Origin: Areca catechu
Taxonomy: Eukaryota > Streptophyta > Magnoliopsida > Arecales > Arecaceae
Assembly: GCA_021397845.1 (NCBI GenBank)
Contig: CM038040.1
Span: forward strand, 22,176,315 to 22,240,314
Direction: 5' to 3'
DNA length: 64,000 bases
Part shown: positions 29,653-41,938 of the stretch, piece by piece
Position numbering within the stretch: position 1 is the stretch's first letter
How the letters are laid out: each line of letters starts with the position of its first letter
Position numbers and translations under genes: made by a program
The notes under the pieces: model-generated
Database searches by the model: none
Told to the model about the DNA's origin: nothing
What the model saw: only the letters and a program-made list of their open reading frames with translations

Positions 29653-29857
29653 CCGGTGGCTACGATTCTCGCCCCCTCTTCCTTCTTCCACTGACAAGAA
29701 GAGACGAAAAGGGGATCTCTGCCCCCCAAATTTAACCGGAACCAAATCGAAATGAAATCCCTAACCTAGATTGGGATCGAATCCGACGGTAAGAACTCGA
29801 AACAAGTGGGGATTTGAGAAAGCCACGGAATTTTGGTTGGAAGCTCTAAAGATTTTG

Positions 29858-29866
29858 TTAGGGTTT
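29858..29866 (-). promoter_or_regulatory. telo-box AAACCCTAA upstream of GATA-FAR1
   Basis: The minus strand reads AAACCCTAA, a known plant promoter motif, about 230 bp above the start codon. Confidence 0.5.
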
Positions 29867-29962
29867 CGTTGGGGGTAGAGGGTCGAGAGAGTGGGAAGGA
29901 GCGAGCTGAGATGCCCGGTTCAGCAAGAAGACGAGATCGGAGAAATAAGTCATACGGCTGTC

Positions 29963-30033
29963 GGACACGTGTCCGGTGCTTTACCCGGGCTTTTACACGC
30001 ACACGTGTGCTGGTGGATGAGAATGACGTGGCA
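29963..30033. promoter_or_regulatory. G-box / ABRE-like cluster upstream of GATA-FAR1
   Basis: Three ACGTG cores in 71 bp: the 12-bp palindrome GGACACGTGTCC (29963-29974), a second palindrome GCACACGTGTGC (29999-30010) and TGACGTGGCA (30024-30033). These bind bZIP and bHLH factors. They lie 330-400 bp above the start codon, the expected promoter position. Responsiveness to light or abscisic acid is inference. Confidence 0.65.
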
Positions 30034-30039
30034 ATGCCA

Positions 30040-32007
30040 CACAAGCAAGTGGTCCCAGACAAACTGCCATGTCAGCATATATCCATGTACGCACACAAGC
30101 GGTAACGGATATTAGATGTAAACAGTTATGGAGGTATTACAACCAGTCTATTATAAATAGTTTAAATACAAAAAGCTTTTACAATACAAATCTATTCCGT
30201 CTAAGTGCAATTTTTTATTTTTTCAAAATAAAGTTTAATTTTAATATTTTTAAAAATAAAAATAAAAAATAAAAATAATATCATACAAGATGTTTAAGAA
30301 TAATGAAAGAATACATGGCAGGTTTTAAAAATTATATTAGATGGTAATTTTATGATAGTAATCAAATAATTTTTTATCATAATTTTATATTTATATAATT
30401 TTACATTCACTTTTATAAGGTTGTTGAAGTATAATATTTTTTTTATTGAAAAGTTAATATTACAATTGACTGCATTGTATGCAGCCAATCATTTATTATA
30501 AATATTTTGGATATCTAAAACAGATTTTTTTAAAAAATAATAATAATTTTTTTGGATTTTCATGAATATATTTTTTTAAATGTTTTTTTTTTTTTTTTGG
30601 TTCAAATATTTGATTTAGTGGTATAAAAATGATGAGAATGGTAGCTATCATGCTAGCCTCATTTATCCAAAAATGGCAGTATCCAAGTGATGTCCTGTCT
30701 AAACACAGCTTGAATAGGATCTTTGATGTTGTCATAGATAGGATAATAATGAGAAATTGATCGCAGTAATGATAACCAGACCAATGGGGTCAGCTTTGAT
30801 TAAAAAAAAATTTAAAAAAAAAAAATGTGGGGGAGACGTAATAGCCAGTAACCAGGTTATAGGTGGAGAACGATTGAATTGGTAACATTTAATCAGACCT
30901 GTGAGACGGATGATACAAATAAGCTAATGAAGTCCCCACCAGATGCCCTGCAGTATGAACCGAGCATGACTAAAAAGAATTAAATGAAGCAAGCAAGTAA
31001 TTGTCGGAGACTCAAGCCGAGTTTTAGAGATAGCAGGTATACTCAAATTATAACCGGGATGGTGGAGTGGGTAAGTAGTGATTTAAGAAGCCAATCATTC
31101 TTTATGTTAAGAAATAAAGCCTTGAAAGCAATATGAGAGAGGCCAAAGCATCTACCAAAAAAAATCAGGACATAAAATTTCAAAATTTTCAGGTGCATAT
31201 GACTGGGAGGCGGACTAGCTATAACTCCGATGTCATAGAGGGACTAGACTGACGTACTCACTCGTTCTTGTAAACTCTGGAGGGTGAAGAAGGTACGTGA
31301 AAATTATGGTCGGTATCGAACAAAGGTCTAGTGGACTGGGAAACAGAATGGGGTGCTACATTGGGATAAAATCATTCCCTATCTTTTTATTTTATCAAAA
31401 AAAAAATATATCAGAACAGAAAAAATGGAGATATTGATAAAACTAGCTACGGTAATTGTAAGAAGAGAGTAGAAGAACAATTATAGTAGTAGAAATCAGT
31501 GTTTGGCATCGGAAGAAAATCCAGCAATTAAGGAGAATGTGTGCAAGTTTGGAATTGTAATTCTAAGAAAAGGCCCTTTAATTACCTATTGAATAAATTA
31601 CTAGTTTCTTTTGTTAGTTTAATTTTCAAGTTGTTCTTAGTAATTTTTATTTCTATGCCATGGTCTGTATCCAGCCAGTAAATCCTAGTCATCACTTTTT
31701 TCCGTCAAGAAAGCAAGTACTCTAACGGTAAAAATTTTTAAAGGTCAAGACGGTAAGATCCGCTCCATCCATCTGATATCTGGTTCGGACATCATCGGCC
31801 ACCATCGCATCTATCCAAAAAGGTCCACCGGCCTATTTTCCCGTCAATCTCACCATAAGAGAATGGTGAAAAGAGCACCGGCAAGAGTTCATACCAACCT
31901 AATTAAGTTTCGGCAAATCCACTAAAGGGTGCTGAAGTAGTCCATTAGGGCAAGATCCCTGTAATATAGCAAGGCCCTTGTAAGAAATATCTTATAACAA
32001 AGTTTTA
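30040..32007. other. AT-rich intergenic DNA
   Basis: Low-complexity A/T runs to about 30830, then unrecognised sequence. Small ORFs show no domain. Confidence 0.5.
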
Positions 32008-32247
32008 AGATTACATTTGATAGATGATAATCTATCCAAATTATCGATAATTTTAAACTGAACCTACCAGATAATCCTATTTGATATTTTTTTAAATCGA
32101 TAATCTATATTATAGTGATAATTTGGATTATTGCTCATGTGGTAATTCAGATTACCTGAGGGAGTAGTGGCTATCTAGATTATCGGACATGTGGTATTCT
32201 GTTTTTTTTTTACAAAATTATCCCATCCCTTTCGCTTCGGTGAGAAC

Positions 32248-33845
32248 TGTTGCCGATCTCGCCGCCGCGCCCGTGCCTCGGATCCGCGGATCCTACCAGA
32301 CCGTCTTGCTCCTAGGACCTCCTGACCGGAAGGAACCTGCAAGAGAGGGTCAGAAGACCCTGGCCGGAGATCCCGGCGAGGGAGCTCCGACGGTCAAGTT
32401 AGTAGACGGCGAGAAGGAACAGATTCTCCAAGACGAGCCCCCGAAGGAGTCCCAGACTCGGAGAATTTACTAGCAAGAAGGGTGCTGTAGGGACCAGAAA
32501 CCCGGCCGGGCCTCCTTGCCGAGCTCACGCCAAGCGATCCCCTCTCGGGACCCTCGATCTTACTCTCGGAGCGGGGCTTTTTGGTCGCTGTTTCTTACTC
32601 GTCCCCACTTACCTGGTCGCCTCCAATTTCCTTCCTTTTATCTCCTCCCGCTGCCTGCCTGTCTTCTGCTCTTGGGAGGCTCCCCTCTCCATCCTTTTCT
32701 CTTTCCCTTTTTGGTTTTGAGGGCCAGGCGGCTTTCCGACCTCGTTCGCCGAGCCCAGCGGGGAAAGGGTAAAGAAAAGGGGGGTGGCGCCGGCAGGGCG
32801 GCCGGTCAGACCTCGGGCCCAGTGAGGGCGCTCTCCTTCCTAAGTGCCGGCGCTGTCCGTTGATGGGCCCTGTTTTGTCAGAACCGCGTCTCTCGACTGC
32901 AGGACCTGTCGGGCCGACGTAAGTGGTGTTTCGCGTGCCGCCGCCATCTGTACGGGGCGCCGTCTGTGGTGCGCACGGCTCGAGGGCCAACCTCGGAACC
33001 TGCGCCTCCGCTCTTCGGGACCTTCTCCGTACAGGCGGGCTGACCTCGGCCGAGGTGGACCCCTCCCGGGCGGACACCTGGCGAGGTGGCAGAGGGGCGC
33101 CTGGCTTCGGCCGAGGTGGACCCGTCTCCGGGGGCCACCTGGCGAAGGAGCGAGGGAGCAGCCGACCTCGGCCGAGGTGGACCCCTCCCGGGTGGACACC
33201 TGACGAGGTGGCAGGAGGACGCTTGGCTTCGGCCGAGGTGGACCCGTCTCCGGGGGCCACCTGGCGAAGGGGCGAAGGAGCAGCCGACCTCGGCCGAGGT
33301 GGACCCCTCCTGGGTGGACACCTGGCGAGGCGGCAGGAGGACGCTTGGCTTCGGTCGAGGTGGACCCATCTCTGGGGGCCACCTGGCGAAGGAGCGAAGG
33401 AGCAGCCGACCTCGGCCGAGGTGGACCCCTCCTGGGTGGACACCTGGCGAGGCGGCAGGATGACGCTTGGCTTCGGCCGAGGTGGACCCGTCTCCGGGGG
33501 CCACCTGGCGAAGGAGCGAAGGGGCCCGGCTCGACCTCGGCCTTGGTGGGACCGTCTATGGGCGCCACCTGGTGAGGGAGCGGGGGAGCAGCCGACCTCG
33601 GCTGAGGTGGAACCCTCCTGGGTTGACACCTGGCGAGATGGCAGGAGGAGCCCCGTGCCGAACTTGACTTCGGCGAGGGCGGTAACGTTTCGGGATATCA
33701 CCTGGCGAGGTAGCCTGGGGGGCAAGGGCCGAGCTCGACCTGGTAGCGTGGGAGCCGAGGCTGACTCGGCCGAAGAAACCTCCACGTGGCTCGATCATAC
33801 CTGACGGAATCTGAGCCCGGCCACGTCATCATTACGGCCGTAACA
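32248..33845 (-). mobile_element. Solo LTR (1.6 kb) with TSD AGAAC
   Basis: It begins TGTTGCCGATC and ends GGCCGTAACA on the plus strand (TG and CA, with short inverted TGTT/AACA). AGAAC flanks it at 32243-32247 and 33846-33850. It carries the family block CTCCGACGGTCAAGTTAGTA at 32385-32404. There is no internal coding region, so this is a solo LTR left by recombination. Its long GC-rich ORFs are repeat artefacts. Confidence 0.85.
33030..33720. repeat. Minisatellite, unit about 122 bp (two about 60-bp halves)
   Basis: Each unit alternates CTCGGCCGAGGTGGACCCCT, GGGTGGACACCTGGCGAGG and GGAGGACGCTTGGCTTCGG with CGTCTCCGGGGGCCACCTGG. About five and a half units. All ORFs in this area repeat the same unit in different frames and are not genes. 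Confidence 0.9.
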
Positions 33846-34550
33846 AGAACTAAACATTCCCTTCCTCCCTCTCCCCCCTTCCCTTACCTAGCAGCATCCT
33901 TTCAATCAAGTTTTTTTTGATCCCTCATGTTAAAGATTCTTTCGTAATATTTATGAAAGGATGAGGAAGGATTGATTTTTGACTTAAGAGTATTTTAATA
34001 ATATATGAATTTTAACAAATTTGATTTAGGAGTATTTTAGAAATTTGAGCTTAGATTACTAGTAATCTATTTGTCATACCAAATACAGTAATCAATCTTA
34101 CCGATAGATTACCCGTGTATACCAAATATAATAATCAGTATTAGTGCCAATCTATTCGATGATAATTTATCTTGCAGGTAATCCAGATTATCATTCATGA
34201 TTTTCTGGCGATCCATCAAATGTAACCTAATGAAGGACACCATCATGTTTTTATCCTAAAAAAAATAAGGAAAAAAAGTTACCAAAAAAGAAGAAGTAGA
34301 AGAAAGCGCACCATCATGAATAGACAAATTAAAATGCAACTAACTTGCTATAGGGTGTTTAGCAAATAATATTTATTTAGAAAGGAAGCAGGAGGAAACT
34401 ATTCTGGAAGCCAGAATGTTTCATTTTTAAGCTGAAATTTAGAATGATATATCTGACTTGGATGGCTGAATTCCATTACCAACAAAATAAAAGAAGGAAG
34501 ATTTTGTCTCAATAACATATTGGAGAGGGCAGGCTGTCATATTAGAGTTA

Positions 34551-35137
34551 GGGGTGCAAATGGGTCGGGCCGGATCGGGACTTGAATGACCTCGATCCGA
34601 TCCTGTTCTTTAATCGGGTCCTAATAGTAGACCCAGATCCAATCCACTAGAAAATCGGGTCGGGTCGGGTCGGGTCGGGTCCACTATTAGAATTTTCAAC
34701 CCAACGGGTCATTCGGGTTGGATCGGGTCCATAAATAATCCGGTTCTAATATACAAAGTTTGGATCTAAATATGATCCGAATAAAATATAGACAACTATA
34801 TTTTAATTATTATATAGCTAACTATTAGTAACTATGAAATATATAACAAATAATATTATTTTTAAAATAAATTAAAAAATAAAAATAATTATAACCAGTT
34901 CCATACAACTTTTAAATTATAATTTAAAGGTCCAAATAGATATAATTCTAACAGTATTAGTATGTTCAAATCGGGTCGGGTCCAAATTTAGTAAACCTAG
35001 ACCCGACCCGGAAAATGGAACGGGTCTAATTTTAGGACCCAACCCGGATCCATGGATCCATAAAAATGAATTGGATCGGGTCTAAATGGATCGGATCGGA
35101 TCGGGTCACGGGTCAACCCGATCCATTTGCAGCCTTA
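34551..35137. mobile_element. Short non-autonomous TIR element (MULE-like) with 10-bp TSD
   Basis: ATTAGAGTTA occurs directly on both sides (34541-34550 and 35138-35147). The ends GGGGTGCAAATGGGTCGGG and, inverted, AAGGCTGCAAATGGATCGGG form an imperfect inverted repeat. A 9-10-bp duplication points to Mutator-like transposition. Length 587 bp, no coding sequence. Confidence 0.7.
34655..34680. repeat. (CGGGT)n microsatellite
   Basis: Five tandem CGGGT units inside the TIR element; more single copies occur through the element. Confidence 0.9.
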
Positions 35138-35147
35138 ATTAGAGTTA

Positions 35148-37756
35148 TCATTAGCACCAACTGCCATAAATTAGGCTCCCAACAATCAGGAAAATTATTG
35201 GTTAGAATAATTTTATTACGTGTATCATTAACCATCCAATAAAAAACCATCACAATATCTATGAAAATGAACTTTTTTCTATTTACAATGATAAAAGTTG
35301 TTAACTAGCCGGTTAAAAGTACAAAAAAAATTTTAACTCAAAAATTTGAATCAAACTTAGATATTAATACAAAATTTTTAAATACATTGACTCTTTATTG
35401 GATAGTCTAAGATACACATGATAGAACATTTTTAATTAATAATTTCTTCAATAACTATTTGCAAGTTTTAACATTTGCCAGATGGTTGGATCAACTTGTG
35501 ATTTCATTCTCGGTGATTTCACATTCCATGGAGGAGACGCTATTCATTCAAAGCTTTTGAGCATGGAGTTGCTTATCGTATACGATGCCATTATTTTGAT
35601 TGTTCTTTGTTTGGGTGTTGTGTTTGTCCAGTTGAGATTGTATATTTGGAACCATATACATCTGATCTTTTTTTTTTTAGCTATATAACCCTCACTTGTG
35701 CCGAAAACAAAATTTTGATTTTATTCAATCCCATGCAATTAATTCTAATCCCTAATAAGACTTGGACTACTTAAATTCATGGGTTCTTTTTTGAAAATAA
35801 ATCCAACCATATTGGCACTTGGCTACTTAAAATCCATGTTGTATTCCAATTATGATTTAGGTTTGGATTGTATCTTTTGCATAAAAAAATGGTTTCTCTT
35901 TTTTTTAACAACATCAATCATTGGATTACATTTTCTAAAGCATTCCAATTTCTTTCTTCCACCGCTATAGATTTGGAAGTGAACATAGCACAATCCAACT
36001 ATTGATATCACAAAAGAAGGAAAATTATTCTTTCACCCAAAAGATACGATCCCAATTCTATGGACTCATTTTTGATTCATTGGAAATAAAGTGGAAGCGG
36101 CAATTCATGAAAAGTGGAGAGGGAGACTTTATTTATTTATTTGTTAGAGTTTTCCACGAAAGAGAGAATTAAAAAAAAGTCTTTTCATGAAAATATTTTT
36201 TTTACATTTCATAGAAAATAAAAATACACGTAAGAGATAGGTTTTGAAATCTTTCAAAAGAGACAAAAATTGATAACACTTTTTTATTTCCAAAAAAACC
36301 CTTTTAAGATCATATAATATTTTTATAATATCATATTTTAATATTTAATAGTGATATATGCCAAGATTATGCATTTATACTAATATAATATTTTCAATAA
36401 TATTAACATAGTACTCACATTAATATATTAATATTAATATTAATATGATATTTATATTTATATTAATAAATATATTATGTTATAATATTAGTATTATATT
36501 AATATAATAAATCATTATGATCTAATATTATATTATAATATATTTATATTATTATAAATATTATATTATTATTTATATAAAGTTTGGAAGTAAAAATGTA
36601 TAATCTTATATTTATTAATAGTATAATAGGTATTTTATATAATATTTCTAGGAAAGTGGATGCTTAGGAAAATATAAGTCATTATCAAATAAGTGATTTT
36701 TCTATAATCAATTAAATATGTAAAGTATTTTTTCACACAATTATTTGCTACAAAGTTACTTCATGAAAAGAAACAAAAAATTTTTATGCCTGTTACTGCA
36801 TTAATCTGATATGAATGCTAGGCTCCAAGTAACCATCCATCCATTTACAGAACCTCTTTACCAGTAGATGGCCAAAAGTAGACACTGGCAAATCCTTTTC
36901 ACAATCACCCATTTGCCATTCACAAGCAGGATCTAATGTATATGAAAAAGATAACTTTGTACAGAAATTTCAGAATATGGTTCTAAGTCCATGCATGAGA
37001 TGATAAAATATAAAGAATACAAATTAATCGTAAGGATCCATGCCGATGTATGTTTAGTTCTATGTTCGCTATATAATAAATAGATCTTGGATATTTATAT
37101 AAAACAAAAAAAAAATTTAATACTTTTTGATCAATTTTTTTTAGGCATGCAAGGTTTTGATATATTAAAATATATTAGAGTTGATTAATTAGTTGACATG
37201 GATTTAGATTGGATTTAAAATACTTATGATTGATTTGAACGGACTCTTAGCTAAATTTGAATTCTAAGAATATGCATGGAAATAAAATTGACAGGGGTCC
37301 AAGATGTCCAGATAATGCCTTCAGGAAGAGCATGCATGAAAATGAGTAGGATAGAGAGTCAGAGACGAAATAGACGTAGATTGGGATGGGTGCTGACCAC
37401 ACGCGGACAAGGACTCGTTGCTTGACCCCTTCGGATGGACGGCGGTGACCGGCCCTTGTCTCCGATTCCGGACAAGTAATACACGCAACTCTCTTGCATG
37501 GTCAAAATGGCTACTTTATTCTCAAGCGTTCCATCTACAGTATATGGACACTACGAAGAATGTTCCTTCCCAGCAACTTTGTCCTGTACCATTAAATCTT
37601 GCACTCCATGTTAATCACATGCTATAATTATATTCTATAATTTTTTATTCTTCTATTTTTTTTAAAAAATATTTATAATCTAATTTAATAAAAAAATATA
37701 TTTTATTTTATTTTTTTTTTTGTTAGAGTACTAAACTTTAATAACAGCAAAATCTT
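35148..37756. other. AT-rich intergenic DNA, low complexity at 36300-36700
   Basis: No recognisable genes. 36340-36660 is dominated by ATATT and TATTAATATT runs. A small block at 37340-37620 is more balanced but has no known motif. Confidence 0.5.
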
Positions 37757-38652
37757 TGGATAGTATTTGGATGGCAAAAAGTTATTCTAGGAACAAGAAT
37801 ACCTATTTTCCAGGAATAACTTATTCTCTCCGTTATTCTAGATTTCTGTTTGGATTGAAATATGGTATTCCATTTTATTCCAGTATAATTAATGCAGTGT
37901 TATTCCAAATGGTGTTTGGATGACATGGAAATAAGCCTATATTCCATTAGGAATAGATGATAAATTTTTGGAAATCCCAATAATATTCCTGACCAAATAA
38001 TAAGGTAAATCGAGTTATCAAATATTTTTTAATTTTATAATTAATTAACTAAATTATTTTATACTAATTAATTTAATATTATGATATATTAAAATTTTAT
38101 TATGCTAATTAATTCAATAGTATGATCTATTAAAATAATTAATTAAAATATTTTATACTAATTTATTTATTATTATGATCTATTTAAATTATGTTATAGT
38201 AATTAATTTATTATTATAATTAATTAAAATAATAAATTAAATTATTTTATATTATTTAATTTATTATTATGATATATTAAAATTATGTTGTACTAATTAA
38301 TTATTAGTATGATATATTAAAATAATTAAATATATTATTTTATATTATTTAATTTATTATTATTATTATCTATTAAAATTATATTATATTAATTAATTTA
38401 TTATGATATATTAAAATAATAAAAAATGTTTCATACTAATTAATTTTTTGAAATTTCAATAATACCCTTGGAATAAGGAAAGCTGGAATACGCCTATTCC
38501 ATGGGGGCATGGAATAAGAAAACGGGAATAGGGACCGTTGACTGGAATACCGATTCCAGTATGGCCCACCTACATTTTTAGGGTTGTTTAGAGGAATAGC
38601 ATGGAATAAGGCCTTATTCTAACTAGGAATAGGATATCCAAACACTACCTTA
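37757..38652. mobile_element. MITE, about 0.9 kb
   Basis: The left end GGATAGTATTTGGATGGCAA and the inverted right end AAGGTAGTGTTTGGATATCC match, and both arms carry GGAATA/TATTCC motifs (for example TATTCCTAGTTAGAATAAGG). The core is a degenerate AT repeat (TATTAAAATAATTAATT type). The ends recall Tourist or hAT MITEs. The target duplication is unclear. Confidence 0.6.
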
Positions 38653-38820
38653 AGGGATATCATGAAGTGAAGTTATGGAATAAATCTTATCATGCAAACC
38701 TTAAATAATCTTTTCGAAAGCTTACTATATTTTTGTTTTATCCTTGAAATTTATATCTATTGCAACAAGATTTTTCTCCTTTTTAAAAAAAAAAAATCGA
38801 ATCTTGCTCATTGATGCCAA

Positions 38821-39299
38821 TGTAGGAAAAATAATTTCTAAATTCCTAGAATTGATCAAAGATTAAAATCATAAATAGATTTGAGAAAAAGAATTGCATA
38901 TCGTATTCGTCATAATCCCCTGATCCCGATGTTCACACGAATACCGTAAACAAAGTCCTTCTTTCCGGTCTTCCTCAAAAAGGCGGCTCTCGATGAAAAA
39001 AATCATCGTATCAAAAAATCACCGAATACGTGATATATAAATAGAGAAAGCGAAGAGGGGACCTAACCAATAAAATGACAAAACCCTAACTGACCCTCCC
39101 ATCACGAGTCAGGTTGGGCTAAGGCCTACGCTATATCGCCTCAGCCGCACCAAATCACATGAGATGCTCCTAGCCCAATCAATGATCACATAACAATGGG
39201 CTCAACCTATGTCTATCAACATGAACCATAAAATCAACCCGAATTTTAATAGAAGAAAAATATCAATTAATGTTAGCCCAAATCAAAAAAATTCTCACA
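38821..39299 (-). repeat. Copia LTR (3' LTR)
   Basis: TGTAGGAAAAAT to AAATTCTCACA. It matches 47271-47749 over its full length. Confidence 0.9.
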
Positions 39300-40116
39300 T
39301 TCTTCCACTTGAGCTACATTAATTAATAATTTTAAAAAATTTTATTTTAAAAATAATTTTCGGGTTGAAAATAAAATGTGATCACCATATGATCCATAGA
39401 CAGCACCTACAAATGACTTAGTCTAATAGTATCCATGATACCGAATCATGGGGCCGTTGTACTACTTAATCGATACAAGACTTATCTATGGTTACAAGCA
39501 TCATAAACACCATCAACATGAGTCTAGGTGTGGTAGTGTAGCAAGAAAATAGCATCAAGGTGATCAAATAAAACATGCTATTTTTCATTGTCAGTTCTCC
39601 AATTTCTTGTCAACATGCTTAGAAACAAAATAAGCAAGAGAAATCATGATGGCATCAAACAACAAGCCATCCTGTCTCACATACTTAATAATGGTGTCAA
39701 TGACGAGACATCACAATAAATCTGAAACTCGATACCAGATCTCAGTCAGGTACATAACCGAAAGAGATATCCCATAATCAAATAAAATTAAATATATATA
39801 CCCTCAATTATGATTTCTTTATAATCACATGCTATATCACAAGCTAGAGAAATCTCATGACTTCAAAAGAAGTCTGTATATCTCCAAACATAATGAGATA
39901 TCATAATTATCAAATGAGACATACCCATATAACTATCATTCTCAAGACAAAGACACAATCTTGAGATACTATGTTGTACTTTATTTTACATGTGCACATA
40001 TAAAACTATATAACAAAATAATTATCATGACAACAATGCATGCAAAAACTCATGATATATGTAAATGAAAAATAAATTCATGATGATAATAAAGTCTAAT
40101 TACAGAGTCACTCCCA

Positions 40117-40560
40117 CTAACCAAGTACATCAAAAGAATTCAATATGCCCATATTTTCAACAAGCCTTGTAAAGCATATGGGCCTCAAACCTTTGGTCAG
40201 AGGATCAGCTAACATAGACTCTGTATCTATATAATCAATAATTATATCTCCATTCTTTATAAGATCTCTGACGGCTAAATACTTCAGCTCAATGTGTTTA
40301 GACTTGCTGGATGACTTATTATTCCTTGTAAATAATACCGCAGCTATATTATCATAATATATCAACACAGGTTTGGAACTCGAATACAAAATCTGAAGTC
40401 CATCCATAAGATTCCTTAACCAAATAGCTTGAGTAGCAGCTCCATAACAAGATACAAACTCAGCTTTCATGGTAGAAGAAGCAATCATTATATGTTTAAC
40501 ACTTTTTCAAGATACTGCACCACCAGCCAACATAAAAAACATATCCAGAAGTTAATTTTA
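40117..40560 (-). pseudogene. Copia RNase H domain
   Basis: Reads SSTMKAEFVSCYGAATQAIW, then LIYYDNIAAVLFTRNN, KSKHIELKYLAVRDL and TESMLADPLTKGL. These are the STxEAE, D-N-xA, KH-I-x-Y and AD-x-LTK motifs of the copia RNase H C-terminus. Confidence 0.9.
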
Positions 40561-40668
40561 GAAGTTAATTTTAGATCATTAGGACACCCGGCACAATCTG
40601 AATCCGAATATCCAACCAACTCAAGATTATCAACTCTCCTATACATTATCATATAATCTTTGATTTTT

Positions 40669-41600
40669 CTATAAATACCTCATCGCTTTCTTTATAGCAA
40701 TCCAATGTTGATAACCTGGGTTTGATAAGTATCTACCAAGAACACCCACTATGAAGGCAATGTCAGGTTTGGTGCATACTTGAGCATACATCAAGCTCCC
40801 TACAGCACTGGCATAAGGTGTATCTTTTATTTGATCTTTTTCAAGCTGATTCATTGGACATTGATCTTTACTGAACTTGTCACCTTTAACAACAGGGGAA
40901 TCACAAGGTTATAATTTTGCATACTAAATCTCTGAAGAATTCTGTCAATGTATGCCTTCTGTGACAATCCCAAAAGATAACAAGATCGGTCCCTATGAAT
41001 TTCAATTCCCAATATAAAGGATGCCTCACCAAGATCTTTCATATCAAAATTATCAGATAACATTTGTTTGGTCTCAGATAGCAAACCAAAATCACTGCTA
41101 GAAAGCAGGATATCATCAACATATAAAATAAGGAAGATAAAATTCCTCCCACTGATCTTGAGATATATACATTGATCAACTTTATTTTCTTCAAAACTAA
41201 GAGAGGTCACAACTTCATCAAACTTGAGGTACCATTATCGTGATGCTTGCTTCAGACCATAGATGAACCTCTTTAATTTGCATACTAAGTATTCTTTTCT
41301 GTTTTCTTGAAAACCTTCTGGTTGAATCATGTAGACCTCTTCACTAAGATTACCATTCAGGAAAGCAGTTCTAACATCCATCTAATGTAGCTCCATATCA
41401 TAATGAGCCACCCAGGACATGATTATTCTGAAAGAATCTTTTGAAGATACTGGAGAGAAAGTTTCTGTGAAATCAATTCCCTCTCTTTGAGTGAAGCCTT
41501 TTGCTACTAGTCTGGCCTTGAACCGCTCAACTCTCCCCTTGGAATCTCTTTTAGTTTTGTATACCCATTTGCATCCCATAGGTTTCAACCATCAGAAGGC
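40669..41600 (-). pseudogene. Copia reverse transcriptase, frameshifted
   Basis: Pieces in order: MGCKWVYKTKRDSKGRVERF and KARLVAKGFTQREGIDF at the start (41588-41382), FLILYVDDILLSSSD with the catalytic YVDD and DMKDLGEASFILGIEI (41210-40851), then YASAVGSLMYA and TKPDIAFIVGVLGRYLSNPG (40854-40669). Several frame changes between pieces. Confidence 0.9.
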
Positions 41601-41938
41601 TGAACAAGCTCCCATACATCATTATGGGCCATAGATTGTATCTCCTCTTTCATAGCATTTATCCATAGATCAGACTAGGGAGAACTGACAGCATCAATAT
41701 AAGTAACTGGGTCAACCATATGCCCAATATCAAAATCATTCTTCCCGAGATAAATATAGAAATCATCTGAAATTACGGATCTTCTTTGTCTAGCAGATCT
41801 TTTAACTTGGACTTCTTCCACCGGTTGAAGATTTTGAATAGGCCCAGGAGGATCATGGATTTCATCATCCATTCCCTCAATAGGAGCAGGAATCAAATTA
41901 TCATTCTAATTGGATATGGGAATAGAAACAGTTTTTCC

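Larger units (their letters stand above)
32008..34228. mobile_element. TIR element (MITE, about 0.6 kb originally) split by a solo LTR
   Basis: The left end GATTACATTTGATAGAT and the inverted right end GGTTACATTTGATGGAT match, with sub-repeats of GATAATCTGGATTAC type inside both arms. TAA lies outside both ends, compatible with a PIF/Harbinger-type duplication, though hAT is not excluded. The GC-rich block between the arms is a separate insertion. Confidence 0.6.

Noticed and set aside
32595..33785. Minus-strand ORF of 396 codons and overlapping long ORFs on both strands
   Set aside because: They cover a GC-rich minisatellite in a solo LTR; all frames repeat the same unit and no domain is present.
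34655..34680. CGGGT run as a telomere-like repeat
   Set aside because: It is a short run inside a TIR element and does not match the plant telomere unit TTTAGGG.
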